Assembly: GCF_014650055.1 (NCBI RefSeq)
Contig: NZ_BMUF01000004.1
Span: forward strand, 124,001-188,000
DNA: 64,000 bases
Source: Streptomyces malachitofuscus
GTDB lineage: Bacteria; Actinomycetota; Actinomycetes; Streptomycetales; Streptomycetaceae
Direction of reading: 5' to 3'
Shown here: in pieces, positions 55,228 to 64,000 of the stretch
How positions within the stretch are numbered: position 1 is the first letter of the stretch
Layout: the number at the start of each line of letters is the position of its first letter
The notes under the pieces: model-generated
Told to the model about the DNA's origin: nothing
Seen by the model: the letters and a program-made list of their open reading frames with translations, nothing else
Databases searched by the model: none
Position numbers and translations under genes: made by a program

Positions 55228-55647
55228 GAGACTCTCTTCAAGTCGCATCGCGTCGGGAGAGCGGGAAGCCCGCGCGTCCGTGGGGCGCGTCCGGCCGTCG
55301 CACGGCGCGGATCCACGGGCGGACCAAAGCCTCAACTCCTCAGCGATGGGGCCTTAGAGACTGTCCCCCGTACGCGTTCATGACGCGCCGCCAGCCTACT
55401 GAAAGTCCGATGATCTTATCAGCTCTACGGTTGCAACACGCCTGTACCGGCAGCCACTTGACTTCCCTCACGAGACCCACACACCCGGGCGTGATACGGG
55501 CAGGAAGGTGAACCGTGAACGACCGTTCCGGTGTCGTCCGCGCCCGGCCCGGCCAAGGGCGGAACAGGGCCGACCGGCCCTGGCCATCCGGCCCCGGACC
55601 GACGAGGATCCTGAGTGAACCTGCACGCGGAGAACGAGGAGCACGCG
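55228..55647. other. 420-bp intergenic region between cvnA and the response regulator
   Basis: No gene or RNA seen. An AT-richer patch at about 55395-55440 contains TTGCAA and TAAGAT on the minus strand but spaced only 12 nt, so no promoter is assigned. It must hold divergent promoters for cvnA and the response-regulator gene. Confidence 0.6.
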
Positions 55648-56343
55648 ATGGCGACCGGCGAGCAGCCCGGCCCCGACCACCCGATCCGGGTCTTCCTGCT
55701 GGACGACCACGAGGTGGTCCGGCGCGGGGTGCACGACCTGCTGAACGACGAGCCGGACATCACGGTGGTCGGCGAGGCCGCCACCGCCGAGCAGGCCCTC
55801 GTGCGCGTCCCCGCCCTGCGCCCCCAGGTGGCCGTGCTCGACGTCCGGCTGCCCGACGGGGACGGCGTGAGCGTGTGCCGCGAGCTCCGCTCGGGCATGC
55901 CCGACCTGGCCTGTCTCATGCTGACCTCGTTCGACGACGAGGAGGCCCTGCTGGACTCCATCATGGCCGGAGCCTCCGGATACGTGCTCAAGCAGATCCG
56001 GGGCTCCGACCTGGTGACGGCCGTCCGGACGGTCGCCCGGGGCCAGTCGCTGCTCGACCCCAGCGCCACCACCAAGCTGATGGCGCGGCTGCGCGGCGGG
56101 CAGCAGAAGGAGCAGGAGCGGCCGGACGCGCTGCCGGGGCTGACCGATCGGGAGCGGGAGATCCTCGCGCTGATCGGCGAGGGACTCACCAACCGGCAGA
56201 TCGGCCAGCGTCTGTACCTGGCCGAGAAGACGGTGAAGAACCACATCTCCCGGCTGCTGGCCAAGCTCGGCGTGGAGCGCCGCATCCAGGCCGCCGTGAT
56301 CGCCACGGAGGCCCGGGACCGCCTGAAGCACGAGGGCCACTGA
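55648..56343 (+). CDS. NarL/DosR-type response regulator
   Basis: 231 residues. The receiver domain (about 10-130) has [20 protein letters not shown] (acidic pair), the phosphorylatable Asp in [26 protein letters not shown] and the Lys in [13 protein letters not shown] LuxR HTH follows (about 160-225): [48 protein letters not shown]. This closely fits the DevR/DosR hypoxia regulators. GAGGAG lies 6 nt before the ATG at 55648. No sensor kinase is adjacent. The decayed narI piece 0.9 kb downstream is suggestive, since nitrate reductase genes are common DosR-regulon members. Confidence 0.9.
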   Translation: MATGEQPGPDHPIRVFLLDDHEVVRRGVHDLLNDEPDITVVGEAATAEQALVRVPALRPQVAVLDVRLPDGDGVSVCRELRSGMPDLACLMLTSFDDEEALLDSIMAGASGYVLKQIRGSDLVTAVRTVARGQSLLDPSATTKLMARLRGGQQKEQERPDALPGLTDREREILALIGEGLTNRQIGQRLYLAEKTVKNHISRLLAKLGVERRIQAAVIATEARDRLKHEGH

Positions 56344-56757
56344 CCCCTCGGCACGAACCGCCGCGTCCCGACACCCGCGCCTGCCCGCATCGGCCCCGGC
56401 ATGGCGGATACGCCTCTACGGCACAGCAGGCCGCCCGTCCGTACCGATCCCGGCCGGCCGGTCCCGGCGGCGGATGCGGTCCCTCGATGCGGCAGTCGGC
56501 CTCGCGGCACCCTTCCGATGCTTGTGCCGGAGTTTGCGCGTGCCGTTCGCGCGCATCGGTGCGTCGCGGCCGGTCCCGGCCGTGGCGGATGCGGCCCCTC
56601 CGGTACGGCAGGCCGCTTCGCGGTACCCGGTGCGGCTACCGGCCGGGTTTTTTCCCCTACCAGGCGGAACTGGCGGCGCTGCTTCCCGACGGGCCGGGCG
56701 CCGGTGCACGGGTGCACGGCACCGCGGAGGTGAGCCGGCAGTGGACACCGTAGGACT
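56344..56757. other. 414-bp region without a gene, carrying diverged repeats
   Basis: Open frames here have skewed, Arg/Pro-rich translations and no recognisable domain. The region contains three imperfect copies of a 45-60-bp unit (described separately) and a T-run TTTTTT at about 56648-56653. It looks like degraded sequence. Confidence 0.6.
56403..56640. repeat. Three imperfect direct repeats
   Basis: Units beginning GGCGGATRCG at 56403, 56469 and 56584 continue with a related CTCxxCGGxACGGCAGGCCGC-like block and a CGGxACCC end. Second and third units also share the upstream GGTCCCGGC. Identity is partial (roughly three quarters by eye). Origin unclear; they could be eroded gene fragments or a regulatory array. 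Confidence 0.5.
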
Positions 56758-57128
56758 GTGTCCCTGGTGCGTTTCGCGCACGTCGCCGGCGCCGCGCTGT
56801 GGGTCGGCGGACAGCTCGCGCTGTCCCTGGTGGTCCTCCCGCTCGCCCGGCGGCTGCTCGCCCCCGGGGCCAGGGCGCGTTTCACCGCCGAGGCGGGACG
56901 CAGGTTCGGGATGCTCACCGGCGCGCTGTTCCTGCCGGTGCAACTCGGTACGGGGATCGCCATGGCCTGCACAAGGGCGTCACCTGGGCGTCCCTGGCCG
57001 AACCCGGCTACGGCCGCACCCCGGCGGCCAAACTCGCACTGTTCGCCCTGGTCATGGCCCTCGCCGTCGTCTCCCTGGCCGGCTCCCTGGGAGTGGTCCT
57101 CCTCGCCACCGCCCTGCCGGCCACCTGA
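56758..57128 (+). pseudogene. Frameshifted CopD/DUF-type four-helix membrane protein gene
   Basis: From a GTG at 56758 the frame encodes VRFAHVAGAALWVGGQLALSLVVLPLARRL and LTGALFLPVQLGTGIAMA, then turns into Ser/Pro-rich nonsense at about 56968. Shifting frame restores sense: LHKGVTWASLAEPGYG, then AAKLALFALVMALAVVSLAGSLGVVLLATALPAT and a stop at 57128. A single missing base near 56968-56972 (GGCCTGCAC where GGCCCTGCAC is expected) explains it. The repaired product, about 123 residues, has three to four membrane spans like CopD-related proteins. The unshifted frame runs on into the narI piece, so callers may report a false 336-residue fusion. Confidence 0.7.
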
Positions 57129-57156
57129 CGGTGCCGGGTCCGCTCGGCGGCCGGCG

Positions 57157-57768
57157 ATGGGCCGGGTGGCCCTCGTCGGGCGACCGGCGGTGACGGAGGG
57201 TGGACAGCAAGGCCACTTCGGCATCCTGCTCGGGCACATCGGCGGACTGTTCGTCCCCGAGAGCTGGACGGACGCGGCGGGCATCAGCGAGCAGACCTAT
57301 CACGTCGTCGCCGTCGCCCTCGGCACCGCCGCGGGCATCTGCACCCTCGGGGGACTGGCCATCCTGATCCACCGGCGGCGCACCGTGGGCCCGGTCTTCT
57401 CGGCCACCACCGTCAACGACAAGGCCATGTACCTCTCCCTGACGGTGACCATCGGACTGGGACTGGCGGCGACCGTGGCGGCGAACCTCGTCGGCGGGGG
57501 CCACAACTACCGCGAGACCATCTCCCCCTGGTTCCGCTCGATCTTCCACCTGCAGCCCGACCCGGACCTGATGACCGGCATCCCGGTCCTCTTCCAGCTG
57601 CATGCCCTGAGTGCCCTGCTGCTCTTCGCCGCCTGGCCCTTCACCCGGCTCGTCCACATGCTCACGGCACCCCTGGGCTATCTCACCCGCCCCTACATCG
57701 TCCACCGCAGCCGTGACGCCCGGCTCGGCACCCGGGCCCCGCACCGCGGCTGGGAGCGGATCCGGTAG
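57157..57768 (+). pseudogene. Truncated narI (respiratory nitrate reductase gamma subunit) remnant
   Basis: From about 57205 the frame matches NarI: HFGILLGHIGGLFVPESWT, then YHVVAVALGTAAGICTLGGL, RRRTVGPVFSATTVNDKAMY, YRETISPWFRSIFHLQPDPDLM, FQLHAL, FTRLVHMLTAPLGYLTRPYIV. The N-terminal helix (about 45-50 residues) is missing. The heme ligands equivalent to E. coli His56, His66, His187 and His205 are all present, but the first two are 7 apart instead of 10, a 3-residue deletion inside the membrane helix. No narG, H or J is present. I judge it non-functional. Confidence 0.75.
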
Positions 57769-57798
57769 GCCCCGGCCGGACGGGCGTCCGGCCGGGGC
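57769..57798. terminator. Bidirectional terminator
   Basis: A perfect 13-bp stem (GCCCCGGCCGGAC with GTCCGGCCGGGGC) and a 4-nt loop lie between the narI remnant and the convergent beta-lactamase-family gene. Confidence 0.75.
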
Positions 57799-57806
57799 AC
57801 GGTGGG

Positions 57807-59739
<1,933 letters not shown>

Positions 59740-59772
59740 CGGGCCATTCCACACCGTGGACCCTTCCGCAGC

Positions 59773-59826
59773 ACGAACGACCGGTCCTGTGCCGTCCACC
59801 GGGACGGCACAGGACCGGTCGTTCGT
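59773..59826 (-). terminator. Exceptionally strong hairpin after the AhpD-like gene
   Basis: A perfect 25-bp stem (59773-59797 with 59802-59826) with loop ACCG starts 10 nt beyond the stop of the minus-strand AhpD-like gene. Its far side lies 34 bp from the Nudix start. It should terminate transcription coming from the AhpD-like gene and insulate the Nudix gene. Confidence 0.85.
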
Positions 59827-59835
59827 CGGGGTGCC

Positions 59836-60309
59836 TCAGCCGAACTGGCCGGGCTGGTAGTCACCGGCCGGCTGCTGGTTGATGACGTTGATCCGGTTGT
59901 ACGCGTTGATGATGGCGATCAGCGAGATCAGTGCGGCGAGCTGGTCCTCGTCGTAGTGCTTGGCCGCGTTCGCCCAGGCCTCGTCCGTGACGCCGCCGGC
60001 CGCGTCCGCGATACGGCTGCCCTGCTCGGCCAGCTCGAGCGCGGCGCGCTCGGCGTCGGTGAAGACCTTGGCCTCGCGCCAGGCGGCCACCAGGTTGAGG
60101 CGCAGCTGGGTCTCTCCCGCGGCGGCGGCGTCCTTGGTGTGCATGTCGGTGCAGAAGCCGCAGCCGTTGATCTGGCTGGCGCGTATCTTGACCAGTTCCT
60201 GGGTCGCGACCGGCAGTGTCGAGTCGTGGACCACCTTGTTCGCCGAGTTGATGTGCTTGAGCACCTTGCCCGCCAGGGCGTTGCCGAAGAGGTTGATACG
60301 AGCATCCAC
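59836..60309 (-). CDS. AhpD-like carboxymuconolactone decarboxylase-family peroxidase
   Basis: 157 residues. The AhpD active site is complete: Glu38, Cys50-Gly-Phe-Cys53 in INGCGFCTDMH and His57, with the family spacing (E-x11-CxxC-x3-H). NAYNRINVINQQPAG is a typical end. These thiol peroxidases reduce peroxides via a redox-active disulfide. The GTG start has GGAGG upstream. The promoter carries TGTCACA-N16-CGGTCA, matching that before the ECF41 sigma gene 2.7 kb away. CMD-family genes are the best-known ECF41 targets, so sigma control is likely. Confidence 0.9.
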   Translation of the reverse strand: MDARINLFGNALAGKVLKHINSANKVVHDSTLPVATQELVKIRASQINGCGFCTDMHTKDAAAAGETQLRLNLVAAWREAKVFTDAERAALELAEQGSRIADAAGGVTDEAWANAAKHYDEDQLAALISLIAIINAYNRINVINQQPAGDYQPGQFG

Positions 60310-60348
60310 GGTGTGATCCTCCTGGTGCGAATTGCGATGACACCTTGA

Positions 60349-60377
60349 TGACCGGGATGCGCGGGTGGGTTGTGACA
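60349..60377 (-). promoter_or_regulatory. Candidate ECF41-type promoter of the AhpD-like gene
   Basis: On the minus strand TGTCACA (60377-60371) and CGGTCA (60354-60349) are separated by 16 nt, about 40 bp before the GTG. TGTCACA is the recalled ECF41 -35 consensus; the -10 (recalled CGTC) differs by an added G. Confidence 0.6.
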
Positions 60378-60431
60378 GCGGGCGAATGTGACCTGGGTCT
60401 CACATCGGCGGGCACTTGACGCCCGCGATCA

Positions 60432-60478
60432 CTGAAAATATCTTTCAGTTCCGAGCGGCTCGCCGAAAGAAAATTTCG
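60432..60478. promoter_or_regulatory. Tandem dyads before the PTS gene
   Basis: CTGAAA-N5-TTTCAG (60432-60448) and CGAAA-N5-TTTCG (60464-60478) are two perfect dyads sharing the GAAA-N5-TTTC core, centred 31 bp apart (about three helical turns). They lie 58-104 bp before the PTS start in AT-rich DNA, where a repressor of PTS expression might bind. Confidence 0.5.
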
Positions 60479-60535
60479 ACCGTCGCGGGCCGCCCGGCGT
60501 CATCCCCCCACATCACAGCAAGGCATGTCCGCACC

Positions 60536-62047
60536 ATGAGCGAAGAGAACAAGCATCACGCCACCGCTGCCGCCATCCTCCCGCTGGTCGGAGGCGCGGG
60601 GAACGTGGCGTCGGTGGCCCACTGCATGACCCGGCTCAGGCTGGGACTGCACGACCGGTCCCTGGTCCAGGAGGAGCAACTCACCGCACTTCCCGCGGTC
60701 ATGGGGATCGTCGAGGACGACACCTACCAGATCGTCCTGGGGCCGGGAACGGTCGCGCGTGTCACCCCGGAGTTCGAGGCGCTGGTCGAGGAGGAGAGGG
60801 CCGGCACCGCGCCGGCCCCTGCCGCTCCGGACGGCGGCGCCGACCCCGTGACGGCCGAGGCCCTCGCGGCACAGGGAGCCGCGCTCAGGGCGGAACGGAA
60901 GACGAGGAACGCCACGCCGTTCAAGCTCTTCCTGCGCCGGATCGCGAACATCTTCGTACCGCTCATCCCCGCTCTCATCGGCTGCGGCATCATCGCGGGT
61001 CTCAACGGTCTCCTCGTCAACCTGCGGTGGCTGCCGGGGATCACTCCGGCCCTCGCCGCCATGGCCTCCGGGTTCATGGCACTGATCGCCGTCTTCGTCG
61101 GCCACAACACGGCCAAGGAGTTCGGCGGCACCCCGATCCTCGGTGGTGCCGTCGCGTCCGTCGTCGTCTACGCGGGAGTGGCCGACGTGGAGGCCTTCGG
61201 CCGCCAGCTCTCCCCCGGCCAGGGCGGTGTGCTCGGCGCGCTGGGCGCCGCATGGCTCGGCGCGCACGTGGAGAAGTGGTGCCGCCGCCGGGTCCCCGAA
61301 GCCGTCGACGTCCTGGTGACGCCCACCGTCACCGTGCTCGTGGCCGGACTGGCGACGCTGTTCGGGCTGATGTTCCTCGCCGGTGAGGTGTCCACCTGGA
61401 TCGGCGACGCCGCCGACTGGCTGCTGGCCCACGGGGGCGCGGGCGCCGGATTCCTCCTGGGCGGCCTCTTCCTGCCCCTGGTCATGCTGGGACTGCACCA
61501 GGCGCTGATCCCCATCCACACCACACTGATCGAGGGCGCCGGCTTCACCGTCCTGCTGCCGATCCTCGCCATGGCGGGTGCGGGACAGGTCGGCGCGGCC
61601 CTCGCGATCTACCTCCGGCTGCCCCGCAACACCTCGATCCGTACCACCATCAAGTCCGCGCTCTGGCCCGGATTCCTGGGAGTCGGAGAGCCTCTGATCT
61701 ACGGTGTGTCACTCCCCTTGGGACGCCCGTTCGTCACGGCCTGCGCCGGCGGCGCCTTCGGCGGTGCGTTCGTCGGTCTCCTCAACCAGCTGGGTACCGA
61801 CGTCGGTTCGACCGCGATCGGTCCCTCGGGCTGGGCCCTCTTCCCGCTCCTCGACGGCAGCCACGGCCTCGGGCGGACGGTCGCCGTGTACGCCGTCGGC
61901 CTGCTCGTCGGCTACATCGCGGGCTTCGTCGCGACCTACTGGTTCGGCTTCACCAAGGCCATGCTCGCGGAACTCGACGCCGCACCCGATGCCCCGGAGG
62001 ACGGGCCGCGGCCCGCTCCCGCGGGCCGCGTGACCCAGAAGGTCTGA
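60536..62047 (+). CDS. PTS EIIBC permease, sucrose/glucoside-type (IIBC)
   Basis: 503 residues. An EIIB domain (about 1-85) carries the phosphorylated Cys30 in VASVAHCMTRLRLGLHD and TYQIVLGPGTVARVT. After a linker the EIIC domain (about 125-490) has about ten membrane segments, the family motif GFLGVGEPLIYGVSLPLGRPF and HQALIPIHTTLIEGAG. It transports and phosphorylates a sugar using phospho-EIIA; no EIIA is fused or adjacent. The ATG at 60536 has AAGG about 11 nt upstream. The subfamily resembles sucrose, trehalose or N-acetylmuramic acid permeases; specificity is not resolved. Confidence 0.9.
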   Translation: MSEENKHHATAAAILPLVGGAGNVASVAHCMTRLRLGLHDRSLVQEEQLTALPAVMGIVEDDTYQIVLGPGTVARVTPEFEALVEEERAGTAPAPAAPDGGADPVTAEALAAQGAALRAERKTRNATPFKLFLRRIANIFVPLIPALIGCGIIAGLNGLLVNLRWLPGITPALAAMASGFMALIAVFVGHNTAKEFGGTPILGGAVASVVVYAGVADVEAFGRQLSPGQGGVLGALGAAWLGAHVEKWCRRRVPEAVDVLVTPTVTVLVAGLATLFGLMFLAGEVSTWIGDAADWLLAHGGAGAGFLLGGLFLPLVMLGLHQALIPIHTTLIEGAGFTVLLPILAMAGAGQVGAALAIYLRLPRNTSIRTTIKSALWPGFLGVGEPLIYGVSLPLGRPFVTACAGGAFGGAFVGLLNQLGTDVGSTAIGPSGWALFPLLDGSHGLGRTVAVYAVGLLVGYIAGFVATYWFGFTKAMLAELDAAPDAPEDGPRPAPAGRVTQKV

Positions 62048-62092
62048 CGACCGGCCCGGGAGCGCACGCGGCGGCATGGACGCCGTGGGGGA

Positions 62093-63013
62093 TCACGCGG
62101 CCGCGAACCGGGCGCGTGAACCGAGGAACGCGGCGATCTTGCTCGGGTTGAACACCCACATCACTCGGTGGACGCCATCGCACGAGGCGGCGATCGTCAT
62201 GAAGGTCATGGGCCGCCCGCCCTGATACAGCACCACCCCGCTGCGCCCGTTGGCCTCCACGAACCGGACCCCGGTACCGGGCCAGAGCCGACGGTTGGCC
62301 GTCGACAGGTTCGCCACCCGTGCCCGGCCGAGAACGGGGACCCGGGCGGCGCCCCGGGTGCCGTTGCCGTCGGACAGGCTGACGGCGTCCGGGGTGAGAA
62401 GCGCCTCCAGCACAGCGATGTTCCCGGTCCGGGCCGCCGAGACGAAGGCCTCGAGAAGCCGCCGGTGCTCCGCCGCGTCCACGGAACCGCGGTGCTCGTC
62501 CCGGAGGTGCCTGCGGGCCCGGCTCACGGTCTTCCGGACGTTGACGACGGTGAGGCCGAGCATCTCCGCGACGTCGGCGTAGGCGTAGTCGAACGCCTCC
62601 CGCAGGACGTAGGCGGCCCGCTCGGTGGGGTTGAGCTTCTCCAGCACCAGCAGCAGGGCGAGTTCCAGGGCCTCCGCGCGCTGCGCGCCCACCGCCGGAT
62701 CGGTGCTGGTGTCGACGGGTTCGGGCAGCCAGGGGCCGATGTAGGTCTCCCGGCGCACACGGGCGGATCGGGCCACGTTGATCGCCAGCCGGGTGGTCGT
62801 CGCCGAGAGGAAGGCCACGGGGCTCACCACCACCGAACGGTCCGTCCGCTGCCAGCGCAGCCAGACCTCCTGCACCACGTCCTCGGCCTCGACCGTGCTG
62901 CCCAGCACCCGGTAGGCGATGCCGAAAAGGCGCGGCCGGAGCTCCACGAAGACGGCAACGGCCGCGTCCAGGGTGGGGTCCGTGGGGCCCGTGGGGGACG
63001 TCTCGGGATGCAT
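62093..63013 (-). CDS. ECF41-type sigma factor with C-terminal SnoaL-like domain (first of two)
   Basis: 306 residues. Sigma region 2: VELRPRLFGIAYRVLGSTVEAEDVVQEVWLRWQRTD; region 4: LVLEKLNPTERAAYVLREAFDYAYADVAEMLGLTVVNVRKTVSRARRHL. The fused C-terminal domain (about 190-306) is SnoaL-like with LTPDAVSLSDGNG and ends VFNPSKIAAFLG. The ECF41 markers DGGGK and NPDKL appear as DGNGT and NPSKI, so the regulatory tail has diverged. The ATG at 63013 follows the promoter motif TGTCACA-N15-CGGTCA, implying autoregulation. It acts as a stress-type sigma without an anti-sigma. Confidence 0.9.
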   Translation of the reverse strand: MHPETSPTGPTDPTLDAAVAVFVELRPRLFGIAYRVLGSTVEAEDVVQEVWLRWQRTDRSVVVSPVAFLSATTTRLAINVARSARVRRETYIGPWLPEPVDTSTDPAVGAQRAEALELALLLVLEKLNPTERAAYVLREAFDYAYADVAEMLGLTVVNVRKTVSRARRHLRDEHRGSVDAAEHRRLLEAFVSAARTGNIAVLEALLTPDAVSLSDGNGTRGAARVPVLGRARVANLSTANRRLWPGTGVRFVEANGRSGVVLYQGGRPMTFMTIAASCDGVHRVMWVFNPSKIAAFLGSRARFAAA

Positions 63014-63056
63014 GGTGCTGCGGTCTCCGTTCCTCCGGTCGTCGCGTCCTGCCCAC

Positions 63057-63084
63057 TGACCGGGACGGCCCCCGTTCTGTGACA
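63057..63084 (-). promoter_or_regulatory. Candidate ECF41-type promoter of the first sigma gene
   Basis: On the minus strand TGTCACA (63084-63078) and CGGTCA (63062-63057) are separated by 15 nt, 44 bp before the ATG. Both hexamers are identical to those before the AhpD-like gene. Confidence 0.6.
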
Positions 63085-63104
63085 GGGGCCGCGGTGCGAA
63101 GACG

Positions 63105-63947
63105 TCAGGAGCGCCGGAGGTTCCAGGAACGGAGCTTGTCGGGATTGAGGACGACCCAGATCTGTACGACGTGGTGGTCGGCGATGTCGAGGCTGATGAC
63201 CGCGGCGACCCGGCCGTCGTGGCGGACCACGAGACCGGTCCGCCCGTTGACGGAGTGCGTGTCCAGGGCCGTGCCCGGACGCCGGGCCAGCAGTCGCAGC
63301 ATGCTGCGGGCGACCTGGACGTCACCGTGCACCGGCCTGACCAGCGCCCGGACCTTGCCGCCGCCGTCGAAGAAGGCCGTGGCGTCGGGTGCCAGCAACG
63401 ACGCCAGCAGATCCTCGTCCTCCTCGGTACAGGCACGCCGCACCGCGCGGGCCACGGCGTCGTGCGCCTGCGGTGTCGTGGGCCGTGCGCGCCGGGCCCG
63501 CAGACTGTGGCGCGCCCGTTCGGCCAGTTCGGCACACTCGGGCTCGCTCCGCCCCACGATGTCGGCGACCGTCCCCGGAGCCATGCGGAAGACGTCGTTG
63601 AGGACGAAGGCGGCCCGCTCGGCCGGGGTCAGTGAGTCCAGCACGTTCGGCAGAGCACCGCTGACCTCCTCCTCCGGCTGCCTGCGCGGCTCCGGGCGGG
63701 CGCCGTCCCGGCCGGGCGGCGCCAGACGGGACAGACAGATGCCGCCGACGGCCCTGGTCAGCCAGGAGCGCGGCACACCGATCCGCTCCTGCTCCCCGTC
63801 GGACAGCTCGTACCAGCGTCGGTACGCCTCGTCCACGACGCTCTCGGCGTCCCGGCCGTCGCCCAGCATCCAGTACGCGACATCCAGCAGATGCCGCCGT
63901 TCGTCGAGCAGCTCCGCGATCGGCAGTCCGTCATCGCCTCGGTCCAT
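63105..63947 (-). CDS. ECF41-type sigma factor with canonical C-terminal domain (second of two)
   Basis: 280 residues. Region 2: LLDERRHLLDVAYWMLGDGRDAESVVDEAYRRWYEL, less conserved than usual; region 4: VLDSLTPAERAAFVLNDVFRMAPGTVADIVGRSEPECAELAERARHSL. The SnoaL-like tail (about 175-280) keeps both ECF41 hallmarks, FFDGGGK and VLNPDKL, which bind the sigma core and set its activity. It reads in the same direction, 91 bp upstream of the first sigma gene. The ATG at 63947 has GGAGGGAGG-type purines upstream. Confidence 0.9.
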   Translation of the reverse strand: MDRGDDGLPIAELLDERRHLLDVAYWMLGDGRDAESVVDEAYRRWYELSDGEQERIGVPRSWLTRAVGGICLSRLAPPGRDGARPEPRRQPEEEVSGALPNVLDSLTPAERAAFVLNDVFRMAPGTVADIVGRSEPECAELAERARHSLRARRARPTTPQAHDAVARAVRRACTEEDEDLLASLLAPDATAFFDGGGKVRALVRPVHGDVQVARSMLRLLARRPGTALDTHSVNGRTGLVVRHDGRVAAVISLDIADHHVVQIWVVLNPDKLRSWNLRRS

Positions 63948-63978
63948 GGCGGAACCTCCCTCTCACCGCTCGACGGAG

Positions 63979-64000
63979 TGACCGGACACGAGTAGATCTT
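63979..64000 (-). promoter_or_regulatory. Half of a third ECF41-type promoter at the window edge
   Basis: CGGTCA on the minus strand (63984-63979) lies 32 bp before the second sigma gene. With the 15-16-nt spacer seen at the other two sites, its -35 would begin at 64000 or 64001, just outside the window. Confidence 0.4.

Noticed and set aside
55395..55440. Promoter of cvnA using TTGCAA and TAAGAT
   Set aside because: The two elements are only 12 nt apart, too short for a sigma-70-type promoter.
56758..57768. A single 336-residue fusion of the CopD-like protein with NarI
   Set aside because: The middle (about residues 72-135) is Ser/Pro-rich nonsense, while the other frame continues the first protein's membrane helices to a natural stop at 57128. 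A frameshift explains the data better.

Overview
The window is a high-GC actinomycete chromosome segment, almost certainly from Streptomyces. The evidence is extreme GC at third codon positions, GTG and TTG starts, 4-nt stop/start overlaps, a CvnA-D conservon, WhiJ-like DUF5753 and HATPase regulators, kinase/binding-protein fusions, a furS-katG pair and a high-affinity [NiFe] hydrogenase cluster of the actinobacterial type. I see no tRNA, rRNA, CRISPR array, transposase or phage gene.

Layout. 0-3.2 kb: a TetR gene (cut by the window edge) diverges from an FAD-linked oxidase and a diacylglycerol-kinase-type lipid kinase, an order like mycobacterial Rv2250c-Rv2252. 2.7-7.5 kb: redox genes (DoxX, a Cys-containing HTH regulator, Fur and KatG) and two small stress-type genes. 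7.5-13 kb: an exported alpha-L-rhamnosidase with a LacI-type operator, YihY and DUF350 membrane proteins. 13.1-18.3 kb: a lipoprotein and two tandem Ser/Thr kinases fused to extracytoplasmic ligand-binding domains. 18.5-24.3 kb: a GH16 glucanase, TerB, a WGR/propeller protein, a D-Ala-D-Ala carboxypeptidase and an orphan molybdoflavoenzyme FAD subunit.

24.4-39.7 kb is the centrepiece: about 16 genes on the minus strand for a group 1h (formerly group 5) H2-uptake [NiFe] hydrogenase. HypX leads, then small and large subunits, a NifU-like protein, three poorly characterised accessory proteins, the maturation protease, a 38-residue membrane peptide, HypA, B, F, C, D, E and a universal stress protein. 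Six successive gene joints, from the large subunit to the peptide, overlap by exactly 4 nt. This suggests the unknown proteins are made in fixed ratio with the enzyme as assembly factors or subunits.

39.9-49 kb: a disordered protein, a GCS2-family ligase, SRPBCC proteins, regulators, PlsC, a Cys-motif/pentapeptide protein, a WhiJ-like divergent pair, a methyltransferase and a GNAT. 49.1-55.2 kb: a conservon (CvnA-D) continuing into a P450 without the ExxR arginine, a second P450 and a crotonase. 55.6-57.8 kb: a DosR-like response regulator, then decayed DNA: imperfect repeats, a frameshifted CopD-like gene and a 5'-truncated narI with a 3-residue deletion between heme ligands. 57.8-64 kb: a serine beta-lactamase-like protein, a Nudix hydrolase, an AhpD-like protein, a PTS EIIBC and two ECF41-type sigma factors. 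Two of these genes share the upstream motif TGTCACA-N15/16-CGGTCA, and the -10 half of the same motif lies before the last sigma gene exactly at the window edge.
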